Below, in pieces: positions 24,842 through 35,267 of a DNA stretch of 64,000 nt. Origin of the DNA: Actinoplanes teichomyceticus ATCC 31121 (GTDB lineage: Bacteria; Actinomycetota; Actinomycetes; Mycobacteriales; Micromonosporaceae); contig NZ_CP023865.1 of assembly GCF_003711105.1 (NCBI RefSeq), positions 1,772,001-1,836,000 on the forward strand. The letters are read 5' to 3'. Under the pieces are notes generated by a model. That model was not told where the DNA came from and searched no databases. It saw only the letters and a program-made list of their open reading frames with translations. A program made the translations under genes and the position numbers. Every line of letters begins with the position of its first letter. Positions within the stretch are counted from its first letter, which is position 1.

Positions 24842-25485
24842 TATCGTCGGGTATCCGATCGACGGCTGGAGCGTTCGTACCGGTTTGTCGGCCGAAGGGG
24901 ACTCGTCGGGTTGTCGGGGCATCCCGCCTTCCGTATCGTTGCCAGCCTCCGGGGTGCGCGGCGCTGTTCCAGCCGCGCCATTTGTGCAGGTGGGGCAAGA
25001 TCTACGGCGGCGGCCGCGGGAGTGGTCGCCGGGCCGGGCACCCGACACCGACCGAGCGCGTGGCGGCCGGAGTCGATCCGGCGAACGACCGGCGGCACGG
25101 CCGGTCCGGTGCGCCGCGCGGGGGCGCGCCAGGCAGGTTCGGGCCCGCACGGACACGACAACCGAAGCGATGCGTAGAGCGGCGAGGCCGCCGCGAAGGC
25201 CCAGCCGGCCGCCGGGCAGAGGGCAACCGGCCGCACGGAGCAACGCCAACCGATCGTCCGGGAGGCGGTGCCCGGGCGGCGGGACAAGGCGGCGCCGGTG
25301 GGCGGTCCGGGCGGCGGGGCAAGGCGTTGCCGGGGCGGTGCCGCAGGGCGGCCCGGGCAGCGGGGCAGGACGGTCCGGGGCGACCCGGGCGGATACGGGG
25401 AAGACAGAGGAACCGGCCGGCCGGTCCGGCGTACCGGTTCCGAGGACCGCTGATCGCCGCGCCGGGCGCGGCCGAGGGAGCGACG
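24842..25485. other. Gene-free stretch upstream of the dksA-like gene
   Basis: No reading frame here has a plausible ribosome site, codon pattern or family motif. The part 25268-25380 is low-complexity and holds three degenerate 30-36-base copies around CGGGCGGCGGG(G/A)CA. ileS, often located between divIVA and lspA in related genomes, is not present. Confidence 0.6.
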
Positions 25486-25908
25486 ATGGCCAAGGCAACC
25501 GACATCCGGACCGCTGCGAGCGGCGCGGCCGCGACCGAGCGGTCCCGAACCGCGGCGGAGACCGAGGAGATCCGGGAGGCTCTGGTGGCGCGGCTCAACG
25601 AGCTGCAGGCCGAGTACGATCAGGCGCTCAGTGCGATCACCGAGCTTTCGCGCGAGCGGCTCGCCGACTCGGCCGGGGACGACCAGGCCGACACCGGCAC
25701 CAAGACGTTCGAGCGGGAGCAGGAGATCACGCTGGCCAACAACCTGCTCGAGCGGATCACACAGGTGGAACGTGCCATCGACCGGCTCGGGTCGGGCAAC
25801 TACGGTTGGTGCGAGCGGTGCGGCAACCAGATCCCGGTCGAGCGACTGGCCGCCTTCCCGTCCGCGACCCTGTGTGTCTCTTGCAAGCAACTGGAGGAAA
25901 GACGCTGA
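25486..25908 (+). CDS. DksA/TraR family C4 zinc-finger protein
   Basis: The 140-residue product is a DksA/TraR-type protein, expected to act on RNA polymerase through its secondary channel. The ATG at 25486 follows GAGGGAG. A predicted helical hairpin spans about residues 22-95, followed by the zinc finger C109-x2-C112 and C130-x2-C133 (WCERCG ... LCVSCK). The coiled-coil tip carries Asp residues (GDDQADTGT), which are usual in DksA-like factors. The stop overlaps the presumed CTG start of lspA, so the two genes are likely translated together, as seen in other actinobacteria. Confidence 0.9.
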   Translation: MAKATDIRTAASGAAATERSRTAAETEEIREALVARLNELQAEYDQALSAITELSRERLADSAGDDQADTGTKTFEREQEITLANNLLERITQVERAIDRLGSGNYGWCERCGNQIPVERLAAFPSATLCVSCKQLEERR

Positions 25909-26492
25909 ACGCCGAAAAGGCCACCCGGTTCGCTCCGCGCGCGGTGGCGGTGCTGGGCGCCACCGCGCTGGTCGCGCTGGCGGTCGACCAGTGGGTGAAA
26001 CACCTCTCCACCGAGAATCTGGACCCGGACGAGCCGGTCCGGATCCTCGGTGGCCTGATCTATCTGTCGCTGCTGCGCAACAGCGGGGCGGCGTTCAGCT
26101 TCGGCAGCGCGTACACCTGGGTGTTCCCGGTGATCACGCTGGTGGTGGTGGGCTGGATCGCCTGGATGGCGAGCCGGCTGCGCTCGGTGCCCTGGGCGGT
26201 GGCGCTCGGGCTGGTGCTCGGCGGCGCGCTGGGCAACCTGACCGACCGGCTGTTCCGGGCGCCCGGCCCGTTCCAGGGGCACGTGGTCGACATGATCAGC
26301 GCGTTCGCGCCGTACGGTGAGCGGTTCGCGGTCTTCAACATCGCGGACAGCTGCCTGACCGTCGGCGTCTGCCTCGCGGTGATCCTGGAGTTGACCGGCC
26401 GGCAGCGCGACGGCAGCCGGTTGCGCAGCACGAGCACGAGCGGGACGGAAGCCGACACCGGCGCCACGACCGGGACGGAGGAGCGGGCATGA
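25905..26492 (+). CDS. lspA: Lipoprotein signal peptidase LspA, probable CTG start
   Basis: LspA removes signal peptides from prolipoproteins in the membrane. Four membrane helices, the motifs [11 protein letters not shown] and [13 protein letters not shown], and the aspartic catalytic pair Asp129 (HVVDMI) and Asp148 (NIADS) identify it. No ATG, GTG or TTG lies at the natural start. A CTG at 25905 has an excellent GGAGGAAA five bases upstream and forms a four-base CTGA overlap with the previous stop, analogous to ATGA. Alternatives are a TTG at 25881 or an internal GTG near 25948 that would clip the first helix. The C-terminal 30 residues are Thr/Ser-rich. Confidence 0.9.
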   Translation: MNAEKATRFAPRAVAVLGATALVALAVDQWVKHLSTENLDPDEPVRILGGLIYLSLLRNSGAAFSFGSAYTWVFPVITLVVVGWIAWMASRLRSVPWAVALGLVLGGALGNLTDRLFRAPGPFQGHVVDMISAFAPYGERFAVFNIADSCLTVGVCLAVILELTGRQRDGSRLRSTSTSGTEADTGATTGTEERA

Positions 26493-27418
26493 GCGGGACG
26501 CGTTCCCTTCCGGTGCCGGACGGGCTCGACGGGATGCGGCTGGACCAGGCCGTCTCCCGGCTGTTCGGGCTGTCCCGGACGGCCGCGGCGACGCTGGTCG
26601 AGGCCGGTGACGCGCTGGTCGACGGCATCCCCCGGCCGAAGTCGGACAAGGTGACCGCCGGCGCGTGGCTCGAGGTGACCCTGCCCGCCCCGGTCACCGC
26701 GCCGGTGCTGGTGGCCGAGCCGGTGCACGGGATGTCGGTGATCTACAGCGACGACGACATCGTGGTGGTCGACAAGCCGGTCGGCGTGGCCGCGCACCCG
26801 AGCCCCGGCTGGACCGGGCCGACCGTGGTCAGCGGGCTGGCCGCGATGGGGCAGAACGTGGCGACCAGCGGCGCCGCCGAGCGCCAGGGCATCGTGCACC
26901 GCCTGGACGTGGGCACCACCGGACTGATGGTGGTGGCCAAGTCCGAGATGGCGTACAGCGTGCTGAAGCGGGCGTTCAAGGAGCGCGAGGTGGAGAAGCG
27001 CTACCACGCCGTGGTGCAGGGGCACCTGGATCCGCTGCGCGGCACGATCGACGCGCCGATCGACCGGCACCCGACCGCCGACTACAAGTTCGCGGTGATG
27101 AGTGAGGGCAAGCCCAGCGTCACGCACTACGACACGGTGGAGGCGTTCCGCGCGGCCAGCCTGGTCGACGTGCGGCTGGAGACCGGGCGTACGCATCAGA
27201 TCCGGGTGCACTTCTCGGCGCTGCGGCACCCGTGCGTGGGCGACCTCACCTACGGCGCGGACCCCACCCTCGCGGCCCGGGTCCGGTTGAACCGGCAGTG
27301 GCTGCACGCCCGGGAGCTGGCCTTCCTGCACCCACGGACCCACGACGAGGTGCGGTTCGTCAGCGAGTACCCGGACGATCTGAAGTACGCGCTGGACGTC
27401 CTGCAGGACGCCGGCTGA
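26489..27418 (+). CDS. 23S rRNA pseudouridine synthase, RluD/RluC type
   Basis: The 309 residues contain an N-terminal S4 RNA-binding domain ([23 protein letters not shown]), then a RluA-family catalytic domain with [14 protein letters not shown], Asp140 in [19 protein letters not shown] and [15 protein letters not shown]. The family converts uridines of 23S rRNA helix 69 or tRNA to pseudouridine; the exact site cannot be read from sequence. The ATG overlaps the lspA stop by three bases, the common lspA-rluD coupling. Confidence 0.92.
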   Translation: MSGTRSLPVPDGLDGMRLDQAVSRLFGLSRTAAATLVEAGDALVDGIPRPKSDKVTAGAWLEVTLPAPVTAPVLVAEPVHGMSVIYSDDDIVVVDKPVGVAAHPSPGWTGPTVVSGLAAMGQNVATSGAAERQGIVHRLDVGTTGLMVVAKSEMAYSVLKRAFKEREVEKRYHAVVQGHLDPLRGTIDAPIDRHPTADYKFAVMSEGKPSVTHYDTVEAFRAASLVDVRLETGRTHQIRVHFSALRHPCVGDLTYGADPTLAARVRLNRQWLHARELAFLHPRTHDEVRFVSEYPDDLKYALDVLQDAG

Positions 27419-27436
27419 CCATCGGGGAGTGCAACC

Positions 27437-28447
27437 GTGGGCCCCGCGCGTCGTCTGCGAGCGGTCCTCGTCAGGTTCGGCTCCGGCGCGGTCCGGCCGC
27501 CGATCATGACCGGGGTGGCGCTGGCCGCCGTCGCCGCGCTGGCGCTCGCCGTGGTGTGGGCCGGTCGTTCCGGCGTCCCGACCGGTGAGGAGCCGGGCGA
27601 CGTGGTGCGCGTCGGGGTGGTCGAGGGGCAGACCGTCGACGGTTACCTGAACTCCTCCCGGCGCGAGCTGGCCATGCTCACCGCGGCGTCCGGGCCGCCC
27701 GCCGGGGACACCTGGGCGCTGGTCAGCCTGTCCGGCTACGAGACGCCGGGCCGGCTGCCCGCGCTGCTGGCCGGGGCGGCGGTGACCCAGGTGTACGCCC
27801 GGGTGCCGCTGCCGGACGCGCGGACCCAGGTGTCGCTGATCCCGGTGTACCGGTGGCCCGGCGACGTGCCCGCCGGGATGCTCGACGCGGCCGTGGTCCG
27901 CGATCGGGAGCAGGCCGACTATCTGCGGCTGGAGCGGGGGCTGACCGGGGACACCCGGCGGGAGCGGAGCCTGCGGGAGACGTACGGGAAGGCCGCCCGG
28001 ATCGCGGCGCGGGAGGCCGCGGCGTACCGGGCCGGGTGTGCCTGTGTCTTCGCGGCCGTGGTCCGCGCTTCGCCCTCGGCGCTGGACGGCATCGCGTCCC
28101 GGCCCGGGGTCCGGGCCGTCGATCCGGCCCCCGAGGTGCGCGGCCTGGACCGCACCGAGTTCCGGCCGCCGCTGCCGGAGGAGCGCGGCACGGTCTCCGC
28201 CGAGCCGTCGGCGGCGCCGGTGCCGACCACGGTCCCGGAGGTTGCCACCGCCTCCCCGGGACGGTTACCGTCGTCGATCGGGTTCACTGTGAGTTCCACC
28301 TCACCCGCTCGGGGCGTGGTGGGGCTGGCGACCGCCGCCGGGTCGTCACCGCAGCCGCTTGCCGTACCCTCGGATGGCGAGATGAGTGCTGCTCATGACG
28401 GATCCGGGGGATCGTCCGGGCCATCCGGCGTCGGACCCGGCCGTTAG
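27437..28447 (+). CDS. Unknown membrane-anchored extracytoplasmic protein
   Basis: No family was recognised. The GTG at 27437 follows rluD by 18 bases, suggesting one operon. The 336 residues start with a basic stretch and one membrane helix (about 24-43); the rest should lie outside. An alpha/beta-looking region (about 55-235) contains QTVDGYLNSSRRELA, WALVSLSGYETP and an internal Cys pair (GCACVF), then a Pro/Ser/Thr-rich disordered tail of about 90 residues. It is probably a lineage-specific conserved protein. Confidence 0.7.
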   Translation: MGPARRLRAVLVRFGSGAVRPPIMTGVALAAVAALALAVVWAGRSGVPTGEEPGDVVRVGVVEGQTVDGYLNSSRRELAMLTAASGPPAGDTWALVSLSGYETPGRLPALLAGAAVTQVYARVPLPDARTQVSLIPVYRWPGDVPAGMLDAAVVRDREQADYLRLERGLTGDTRRERSLRETYGKAARIAAREAAAYRAGCACVFAAVVRASPSALDGIASRPGVRAVDPAPEVRGLDRTEFRPPLPEERGTVSAEPSAAPVPTTVPEVATASPGRLPSSIGFTVSSTSPARGVVGLATAAGSSPQPLAVPSDGEMSAAHDGSGGSSGPSGVGPGR

Positions 28448-28477
28448 CTTTTCCGGTCCAGGCGACGTTCGGGCGGA

Positions 28478-28487
28478 TGCACGTGCA
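28478..28487. promoter_or_regulatory. Perfect 10-bp palindrome upstream of the ParA-like gene
   Basis: TGCACGTGCA is a perfect palindrome 145 bases before the next start codon, in the 184-base gap between two same-strand genes. It may be an operator; no regulator is identified. Confidence 0.25.
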
Positions 28488-28631
28488 CGACCAGCGTGCC
28501 GCCATGTGATCAAGAACGACAGGGGGATGGGCGCTGGGCCGGTGGCCCGAATAGGGTTCTCGTCCGTAGCCTGTCATGGCGAGACCCCCTCGCCGGAGAA
28601 CGACGTCGGGTAGGCGCAGAAAGGACAAGCC

Positions 28632-30176
28632 GTGGACGGGACCGAGACCGGCTGGGGCCGGCCTGCGGAACCAGCCCCGCGCTGGCGGGCCCTGCTCGAC
28701 CGTGCCCGGCATGGTCACCGCGCCGAGGACGCCGAGGAGCCGCCGGAACCGGCCGCGGTTCCGCAGCAATGGGGCCAGCAGGCGCCTACGCCGGCACGCG
28801 CGGCGGCCCGGCCGGTCAACCCGCTCGATCCCCGGGGATATGACGGCCAGCGCCGCGCCCCCGAGCCGGAGCAGCGTTTCCCGGGCGGCGCGGAGCCGCA
28901 GCGGCCGCTGCCGCAGCGCCCGATCAACCCGCTCGACCCGCGCTGGCAGGCCCGCTCCGAGCAGCAACAGCACAGCTTCTTCGACCCGCCGCCGCGCTCG
29001 CCGCAACCGGCCGCGCCGCCGCCACCGGTCGCGGCGCCGCCACCGGCCGCGCCGCCACCCGCGGCCGCCGCGCCGCCGGCCCGCAGCGTGTACCCGCCGG
29101 CTCCCGGCTACCCGCCGCCCGCGCCGCAGCCCAACGGATACCCGCAGCCCACCGGGTATCCGCATCGGGCGGCCTACCCGCCGGCGTACGCTCCCGCCCC
29201 GGTCTCCCCGCCGGCCACGACGGCGCCGCCCCCGGCCCCGCCGCTTCCGGTCCAGCCGGGCCCGGCCCAGTCGCTCCCGGCCCAACCGCCCACGGCCCAC
29301 GCGGGCCCGGCCGCGCCGTCCTCGCCGGCCGGCGCGCGGATCGAATGGCGGCAGACCCGCACCGACGACGGGCTGGACCGGGCGGTCGCGGTGATGCGGC
29401 GCAAGCTCGGGCAACCCCGGGTGCTGGCCTTCGCCAACCCCAAGGGCGGCGTGCACAAGACCACCGCCACCGTGCTGGCCGCGGCGACCATCGGCAGCGT
29501 CCGCGGGCGTGGCGTGCTGGCCTGGGACGACAACGAGCTGCGCGGCACGCTGGGCCTGCGCGCCGGCAGCGCCCGGCACGCCCGGACCATCAAGCACCTG
29601 CTGGCCGACCTGGCGCGGATCGAGAGCCTGCACGGCGACACGCTGCTGCAGGAGCTCGACGCGTACCTGCGGCACGCCTCCGACGGGTCGTACGACGTGC
29701 TGGCCGGGGAGGAGAACCCGCGCTTCGCCCAGCGGCTGGACCAGGGCACCGTGCGCCGGGTGACCGACCTGCTGCGCCGCACCCACGATGTGATCTGCGT
29801 GGACACCGGCAACAACGTGGAGAGCGTGAACTGGCAGACGGTCATGCGGATGGCCGACCAGCTGGTGATCACCACGGTGCCCCGGGAGGACGCCGCGTTC
29901 ACCGCGGACTGGATGCTCGACGTGCTCGAGGAGAGCGGGATGGGCGACATGGTGGCGAACGCCGTGACGCTGATCTCGTGTCCGTCGCCGGGCGCTCTGC
30001 CGCTGCTGGAGGACTTCAAGAAGCACTTCGCGACGCGGACCCGCGCGGTCGCGGTGGTGCCCTACGACCCGGCGCTGGAGGTCGGTTCCTCGATCGAGTA
30101 CGCCGATCTGCAGCCGGACACCCGGCAGGCGTGGCTGCGGGCGGCGTCGGTGATGCTGGAACCCTTCGCGGAGTAA
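28632..30176 (+). CDS. ParA/MinD-like ATPase with Pro-rich N-terminal extension
   Basis: The GTG at 28632 follows AAAGGA and gives 514 residues. The first 235 are disordered and Pro/Ala-rich, with two copies of R-P-(V/I)-N-P-L-D-P-R. The rest is a deviant-Walker-A ATPase: residues 271-278 read KGGVHKTT, where the usual Gly before the second Lys is replaced by His275. CVDTGNNVES is the Walker A' region and TTVPREDAAF the downstream motif. Such proteins act in chromosome, plasmid or secretion-system positioning. No ParB or parS lies nearby, so a general partition role is unsupported. It sits 35 bases upstream of dnaE. Confidence 0.82.
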   Translation: MDGTETGWGRPAEPAPRWRALLDRARHGHRAEDAEEPPEPAAVPQQWGQQAPTPARAAARPVNPLDPRGYDGQRRAPEPEQRFPGGAEPQRPLPQRPINPLDPRWQARSEQQQHSFFDPPPRSPQPAAPPPPVAAPPPAAPPPAAAAPPARSVYPPAPGYPPPAPQPNGYPQPTGYPHRAAYPPAYAPAPVSPPATTAPPPAPPLPVQPGPAQSLPAQPPTAHAGPAAPSSPAGARIEWRQTRTDDGLDRAVAVMRRKLGQPRVLAFANPKGGVHKTTATVLAAATIGSVRGRGVLAWDDNELRGTLGLRAGSARHARTIKHLLADLARIESLHGDTLLQELDAYLRHASDGSYDVLAGEENPRFAQRLDQGTVRRVTDLLRRTHDVICVDTGNNVESVNWQTVMRMADQLVITTVPREDAAFTADWMLDVLEESGMGDMVANAVTLISCPSPGALPLLEDFKKHFATRTRAVAVVPYDPALEVGSSIEYADLQPDTRQAWLRAASVMLEPFAE

Positions 30177-30211
30177 GCTGATCCGCTCCGCCAACAGAAG
30201 AGGGGGCCCGG

Positions 30212-33200
30212 GTGTCTGACTCCTTCGTGCACCTGCACGTTCACACCGAGTATTCGATGCTCGACGGAGCGGCCCGGGTGAAGGAGCTCATCGCCGAGGC
30301 GAAACGCCTGGGGATGCCCGGCGCGGCGATCACCGACCACGGCAACATGCACGGCGCGTACGACTTCTATACGCAGGCCAAGGCCGCTGACGTGATCCCG
30401 GTGATCGGGGTCGAGGCGTACGTCGCGCCGGAGTCGCGACTGACCAAGAGCCGGATCAAGTGGGGTCGTCCGGAGCAGAAGTCGGACGACATCTCCGGTA
30501 ACGGTGCGTACACGCACATGACCATGTGGGCACGCAACGCGGTCGGTCTGAAGAACCTGTTCCGGCTCAACTCGCGGGCCTCCATCGAGGGTCAGCTCGG
30601 CAAGTACCCGCGCATGGACTTCGACATCATCGCCGAGCACGCCGAGGGCATCATGGGCACCACCGGCTGCCCGTCCGGCGCCGTGCAGACCCGGCTGCGC
30701 CTGGGGCAGTTCGACGAGGCGCTCAAGTCGGCCGCGATGTACCAGGAAGCGCTCGGTAAGGACAACTACTTCCTCGAGATCATGGACCACGGTCTGGACA
30801 TCGAGAAGCGGGTCCGCGACGGGCTCCTGGAGATCAGCAAGAAGCTGAACATCCCGCCGCTGGTCACCAACGACTCGCACTACACCCACGAGGAGCAGGC
30901 CGCGGCGCACGACGTGCTGCTGTGCGTGCAGACCGGCAGCAACGTGGCCGACCCGAACCGGTTCCGGTTCGACGGCTCCGGCTACTTCGTGAAGTCGGCC
31001 GACCAGATGCGCGCCGTCGACTCCTCCGACGCCTGGCAGGCCGGCTGCCGCAACACGCTGCTGGTGGCGGAGAAGGTGGACATCGACGGGATGTTCACCT
31101 TCAAGAACCTGATGCCCCGGTTCCCGATCCCGGACGGCTACACCGAGGAGGAGTACTTCCGGCACGTGGCGTTCGAGGGGCTGCGGCGGCGCTTCCCGGA
31201 CGGGATCCCGGACACCCACGTCCAGCAGGCCGAGTACGAGCTCGGCGTGATCATCCAGATGGGCTTCCCGGCGTACTTCCTGGTGGTCGCCGATTTCATC
31301 CAGTGGGCCAAGAACAACGGCATCGCGGTCGGCCCGGGGCGTGGCTCGGCCGCCGGTTCGCTGGTCGCGTACGCGATGGGCATCACCGACCTGGACCCGA
31401 TCCCGCACGGCCTGATCTTCGAGCGGTTCCTCAACCCCGAGCGGGTCTCGATGCCGGATGTCGACATCGACTTCGACGAGCGTCGGCGCGGTGAGGTGAT
31501 CCGTTACGTGACCGAGAAGTGGGGCGAGGACCGGGTCGCCCAGATCGCGACGTTCGGCACGATCAAGGCGAAGGCGGCGATCAAGGACTCGGCCCGGGTG
31601 CTCGGGTATCCGTTCGCGGTCGGTGACCGGATCACCAAGGCCATGCCGCCGGACGTGATGGGCAAGGGCATCCCGCTCTCCGGCATCTTCGACAAGGAGC
31701 ACAAGCGGTACAACGAGGCCGGGGAGATCCGCTCGCTCTACGAGACCGACCCGGACGTCAAGAAGGTGATCGACACCGCGCGCGGCATCGAGGGCCTGAT
31801 CCGGCAGACCGGTGTGCACGCCGCCGGCGTGATCATGTCCGCCGAGCCGATCATCGACCACATCCCGCTGATGCGCCGGGCCACCGACGGCGTGATCATC
31901 ACGCAGTTCGACTACCCGACCTGCGAGACGCTCGGCCTGCTGAAGATGGACTTCCTGGGCCTGCGGAACCTGACCATCATCGACGACGCGAACAAGAACA
32001 TCGAGCTCAACCACGGCAAGCCGCTGGACCTGCTGGCCCTGCCGCTGGACGACAAGGCGGCGTACGACCTGCTGGCCCGCGGTGACACGCTGGGCGTGTT
32101 CCAGCTCGACGGCGGGCCGATGCGGTCGCTGCTGCGGCTGATGAAACCGGACAACTTCGAGGACATCTCGGCCGTCCTGGCGCTGTACCGGCCCGGCCCG
32201 ATGGGCGTCGACTCGCACACCAACTACGCGCTGCGCAAGAACAAGCTCCAGGAGATCACCCCGATCCACCCGGAGCTGGAGGAGCCGCTGCGGGAGATCC
32301 TCGAACCGACGTACGGCCTGATCGTCTACCAGGAGCAGGTGCAGCGCGCCGCGCAGATCCTCGCCGGTTACTCGCTCGGCCAGGCCGACCTGCTGCGCCG
32401 GGCGATGGGCAAGAAGAAGAAGGAGATCCTCGACAAGGAGTTCATCCCGTTCCGCGACGGCTGCCGCGCGCACGGGTACTCCGACGAGGCGATCCAGGCG
32501 GTGTGGGACGTGCTGGTGCCGTTCGCCGGCTACGCGTTCAACAAGGCGCACTCCGCGGCGTACGGCCTGGTGTCGTACTGGACGGCCTACCTCAAGGCGC
32601 ACTACCCGGCCGAGTACATGGCCGGCCTGCTCACCAGCGTGGGCGACGACAAGGACAAGATGGCGGTGTACCTCGCCGAGTGCCGGCGCATGGGCATCCA
32701 GGTGCTGCCGCCGGACGTGAACCAGTCGGCCGGCCCGTTCACCCCGGTCGGCGACAACATCCGGTTCGGGCTGGGCGCGGTCCGCAACGTCGGCGGCAAC
32801 GTGGTGGAGGCGATCGTCCGCTGCCGCAAGGAGAAGGGCGAGTACACCGACTTCTACGACTTCCTGTCGAAGGTGGACGCGGTGGCCTGCAACAAGCGGA
32901 CCATCGAATCGCTGATCAAGGCGGGCGCGTTCGACTCGATGGGGCACACCCGCAAGGGCCTGCTCGCCGTGCACGCCGAGGCGATCGACGCGTACGCCGG
33001 GGTGAAGCGGAACGAGGCGGCCGGCCAGTTCGACCTGTTCGGCGCGTTCGGCGACACCGCCGGCGGCCCGTCGGCGACGGTGGCGATGCCGACCATCGGC
33101 GACAGCGAGTGGGACAAGCGCGACAAGCTGGTCTTCGAGCGGGAGATGCTCGGCCTCTACGTCTCCGACCACCCGCTGGCCGGCCTGGAGCAGGTGCTGC

Positions 33201-33745
33201 AGAGCAACGCGGACATCAGCATCGCCGCGCTGAGCGAGGACGGCTCGGTGCAGGACGGCCAGGTGGTGACGATCGCCGGCATCCTGACCGGGGTGCAGCG
33301 CCGGATCACCAAGCAGGGCCGGGCGTGGGCCTCGGCCACCGTCGAGGACCTCGCCGGCGGCGTGGAGACGCTGTTCTTCCCGAACACCTACGAGCTGGTC
33401 GGGCAGTACATCGCCGAGGACGCGATCGTGGTGGTCAAGGGCCGGGTGGACCGGCGCGACGACACCCCGCGGATCATGGCGATGGACATGTCCATCCCTG
33501 ACATCTCACACAACCCGGACAGCAAGCCGGTGGTGCTGACCATGCCGTTCACCCGGGTCACCCCGCCGCTGGTCGACGAGCTGAAAGACATCCTGAGCAG
33601 CCACCCCGGCGACACCGAGGTGCACGTCCACCTGCAACGCGGCAAGGCGACCGAGGTCTGGCGGCTGCTCACTCCGCGGGTCGCGGCGACGCCCGCGCTG
33701 CGCGCCGATCTCAAGATGATCCTCGGCCCCGCGGCTGTGGCCTGA
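30212..33745 (+). CDS. dnaE: DNA polymerase III subunit alpha
   Basis: DnaE is the replicative polymerase catalytic subunit. The GTG at 30212 follows AGAGGGGG and encodes 1177 residues. An N-terminal PHP domain ([14 protein letters not shown]) is followed by the palm with catalytic Asp416 and Asp418 in PDVDIDFD, the fingers, [11 protein letters not shown], and the C-terminal helix-hairpin-helix and OB-fold ([20 protein letters not shown]) parts. Length and motifs fit DnaE1 rather than the error-prone DnaE2. Confidence 0.96.
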   Translation: MSDSFVHLHVHTEYSMLDGAARVKELIAEAKRLGMPGAAITDHGNMHGAYDFYTQAKAADVIPVIGVEAYVAPESRLTKSRIKWGRPEQKSDDISGNGAYTHMTMWARNAVGLKNLFRLNSRASIEGQLGKYPRMDFDIIAEHAEGIMGTTGCPSGAVQTRLRLGQFDEALKSAAMYQEALGKDNYFLEIMDHGLDIEKRVRDGLLEISKKLNIPPLVTNDSHYTHEEQAAAHDVLLCVQTGSNVADPNRFRFDGSGYFVKSADQMRAVDSSDAWQAGCRNTLLVAEKVDIDGMFTFKNLMPRFPIPDGYTEEEYFRHVAFEGLRRRFPDGIPDTHVQQAEYELGVIIQMGFPAYFLVVADFIQWAKNNGIAVGPGRGSAAGSLVAYAMGITDLDPIPHGLIFERFLNPERVSMPDVDIDFDERRRGEVIRYVTEKWGEDRVAQIATFGTIKAKAAIKDSARVLGYPFAVGDRITKAMPPDVMGKGIPLSGIFDKEHKRYNEAGEIRSLYETDPDVKKVIDTARGIEGLIRQTGVHAAGVIMSAEPIIDHIPLMRRATDGVIITQFDYPTCETLGLLKMDFLGLRNLTIIDDANKNIELNHGKPLDLLALPLDDKAAYDLLARGDTLGVFQLDGGPMRSLLRLMKPDNFEDISAVLALYRPGPMGVDSHTNYALRKNKLQEITPIHPELEEPLREILEPTYGLIVYQEQVQRAAQILAGYSLGQADLLRRAMGKKKKEILDKEFIPFRDGCRAHGYSDEAIQAVWDVLVPFAGYAFNKAHSAAYGLVSYWTAYLKAHYPAEYMAGLLTSVGDDKDKMAVYLAECRRMGIQVLPPDVNQSAGPFTPVGDNIRFGLGAVRNVGGNVVEAIVRCRKEKGEYTDFYDFLSKVDAVACNKRTIESLIKAGAFDSMGHTRKGLLAVHAEAIDAYAGVKRNEAAGQFDLFGAFGDTAGGPSATVAMPTIGDSEWDKRDKLVFEREMLGLYVSDHPLAGLEQVLQSNADISIAALSEDGSVQDGQVVTIAGILTGVQRRITKQGRAWASATVEDLAGGVETLFFPNTYELVGQYIAEDAIVVVKGRVDRRDDTPRIMAMDMSIPDISHNPDSKPVVLTMPFTRVTPPLVDELKDILSSHPGDTEVHVHLQRGKATEVWRLLTPRVAATPALRADLKMILGPAAVA

Positions 33746-33777
33746 GGCCGCGCCGGCGGATCTGGGAGGATCAGAGG

Positions 33778-34536
33778 GTGCAACCCGAGGAACAGCCGGA
33801 AGTCGTCGAGCAGCCGGCGGCGCCGATCGAGCATCCGGCGGCGCGCCCGCCGTGGTGGCGGCTGCAGCAGGGGCCGCGCCGGCCGTGGCGGCGGGTGCTG
33901 GGCGTCGCGTTCGGCAGCGGCGCGGTGGTCGCCGTGCTCGGCGTCCCGCTCGGGCTGCTGTGGCACGCGCTCGCGCCGGGTGTGCCGGTGATCGACGCCG
34001 GGGACAACGGTCTGGTGGTCAACGACCCGTCGCCGGAGCAGTACATCGCCGCGGACGGCTGGATGACCCTGCTCGGGATCGGCTTCGGCCTGCTCGTGGC
34101 GATCACCGCCTGGCTGGTGCTGCGCCGGGACCGGGGGCCGGCGCTGATGCTCGGTGTGGTGATCGGCGCCGGGGTGGCCGCGCAGGGGGTGGCGGCGCCG
34201 CTCGGCGAGATGTTCGGCCGCGACGCGTACGACCACTGGCGGGCCACCGCCGCGCAGGGCGCGACCTATCTCGCGCCGGCGGAGCTGCACTCGATCGGGC
34301 CGACGCTGGTCCCGGCGTTCGTCGCGGCGATCGTGCTGACCCTGCTGGCCGGCTGGTCGAACGACCCGGATCTCGATCACCCGGGTGCGCAGCCCGGTTA
34401 CGGCCCCAACCACGGGCAGTACGACGACGCCTACCCGGCTTACCACCCGGTCAGTTCGGGCTGGCCGGCCGGGCCAGATCCGACAGCGGCACCGGCACCG
34501 CCCGCACCCGGGCCAGCAGACCGGCCTCGCGGTTGA
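33778..34536 (+). CDS. DUF2567-like four-helix membrane protein
   Basis: The 252 residues have a Pro/Glu-rich cytoplasmic start, about four membrane helices (40-62, 95-117, 121-143, 180-202) and a Tyr/Pro-rich C-terminal tail. The layout and the block LVVNDPSPEQYIAADGWMTLLGI resemble the actinobacterial DUF2567 family of unknown function. The GTG at 33778 follows CAGAGG. The last 86 bases overlap the convergent LON-domain gene. Confidence 0.75.
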   Translation: MQPEEQPEVVEQPAAPIEHPAARPPWWRLQQGPRRPWRRVLGVAFGSGAVVAVLGVPLGLLWHALAPGVPVIDAGDNGLVVNDPSPEQYIAADGWMTLLGIGFGLLVAITAWLVLRRDRGPALMLGVVIGAGVAAQGVAAPLGEMFGRDAYDHWRATAAQGATYLAPAELHSIGPTLVPAFVAAIVLTLLAGWSNDPDLDHPGAQPGYGPNHGQYDDAYPAYHPVSSGWPAGPDPTAAPAPPAPGPADRPRG

Positions 34537-35158
34537 GCAGCCGCAGCTCGGCGCGCAGCCGGGTGGTGGTGTCCGGCGCGGCCAGTAGCAGGTGCCGCTC
34601 CTCCAGGGTGAGCTGGGCGGTCGCCGCGACCAGGTGGGACAGCACGGTGGCGTCGTCGGGCACCTGATCGAGGATCTCCGCGTTCGGCCGGAGCAGCTCC
34701 AGGTAGTGCTGGAACGCGGTGAGCACGCGTGGCTTGAGCAGCTCGGCGGTGGCATCCGGCAGCTGGTCGTCGGGCAGCCACTCGACCCGGGCGGTCAGGT
34801 AGGGCTCCTCGCCCTGCGCGACGTCGAGGATCCGGAAGCGGCGGCGGCCCACCGTCATGATGTCGAACCGGCCGTCCGGCAGCTCGGTCACGTGGCGCAG
34901 CTCGGCGGTGCAGCCGACCTCGAACAGATCGGCGGCGCCGACCGGCGCGGACGCCGGGGCCGGGCCGTCGCCGGGCTCGGGCGCGACCTCGCTGCCGTGC
35001 CGGAGGGTGACCACGCCGAACTCGCTCGGCGGCTCGGCCGGCCGGGCCGCCAGCTCCCGTACCAGAGCGCGGTAACGCTCCTCGAAGATGTGCAGGGGCA
35101 GCACCAGGCCGGGGAAGAGCACCGTGCTCAGCGGGAAGACCGGCAGCCGATCGCTCAC
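34451..35158 (-). CDS. LON peptidase substrate-binding domain protein
   Basis: The 235-residue product carries only the N-terminal (substrate-binding) domain of Lon, with PVFPLSTVLFPGLVLPLHIFEERY at the start (conserved blocks over residues 5-28), GVVTLRHG and GCTAELRHV. There is no AAA or protease domain. Such stand-alone LON proteins are widespread in actinobacteria, with unproven roles in protein quality control. The GTG at 35158 shares a 109-base divergent region with hisD. Confidence 0.9.
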   Translation of the reverse strand: MSDRLPVFPLSTVLFPGLVLPLHIFEERYRALVRELAARPAEPPSEFGVVTLRHGSEVAPEPGDGPAPASAPVGAADLFEVGCTAELRHVTELPDGRFDIMTVGRRRFRILDVAQGEEPYLTARVEWLPDDQLPDATAELLKPRVLTAFQHYLELLRPNAEILDQVPDDATVLSHLVAATAQLTLEERHLLLAAPDTTTRLRAELRLLNREAGLLARVRAVPVPLSDLARPASPN

Positions 35159-35255
35159 GCGTTCAGACTAGCCGTCCGCTGACCTTGGTCAACCCGTCGG
35201 CGTCTCAACGCCTGGGCCCGGGTATCGCGGTGGTCGGACCCTGCGGAGGGCACCC

Positions 35256-35267
35256 TAGACTGGGCAT
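35256..35267 (+). promoter_or_regulatory. Probable leaderless promoter of the his operon
   Basis: TAGACT (35256-35261), a TANNNT -10 box, ends six bases before the hisD GTG at 35268, and no ribosome site is present. This spacing is typical of leaderless transcripts in actinobacteria. Confidence 0.55.

Noticed and set aside
24839..25177. A 112-residue plus-strand frame (MYRRVSDRRLERSY start)
   Set aside because: It lacks a ribosome site, has shadow-like composition, and no family resemblance.
30062..33172. A 1036-residue minus-strand frame opposite dnaE
   Set aside because: It is antisense to the full set of DnaE motifs and has no recognisable domains; its V-H-R-D-rich composition is typical of a shadow frame.
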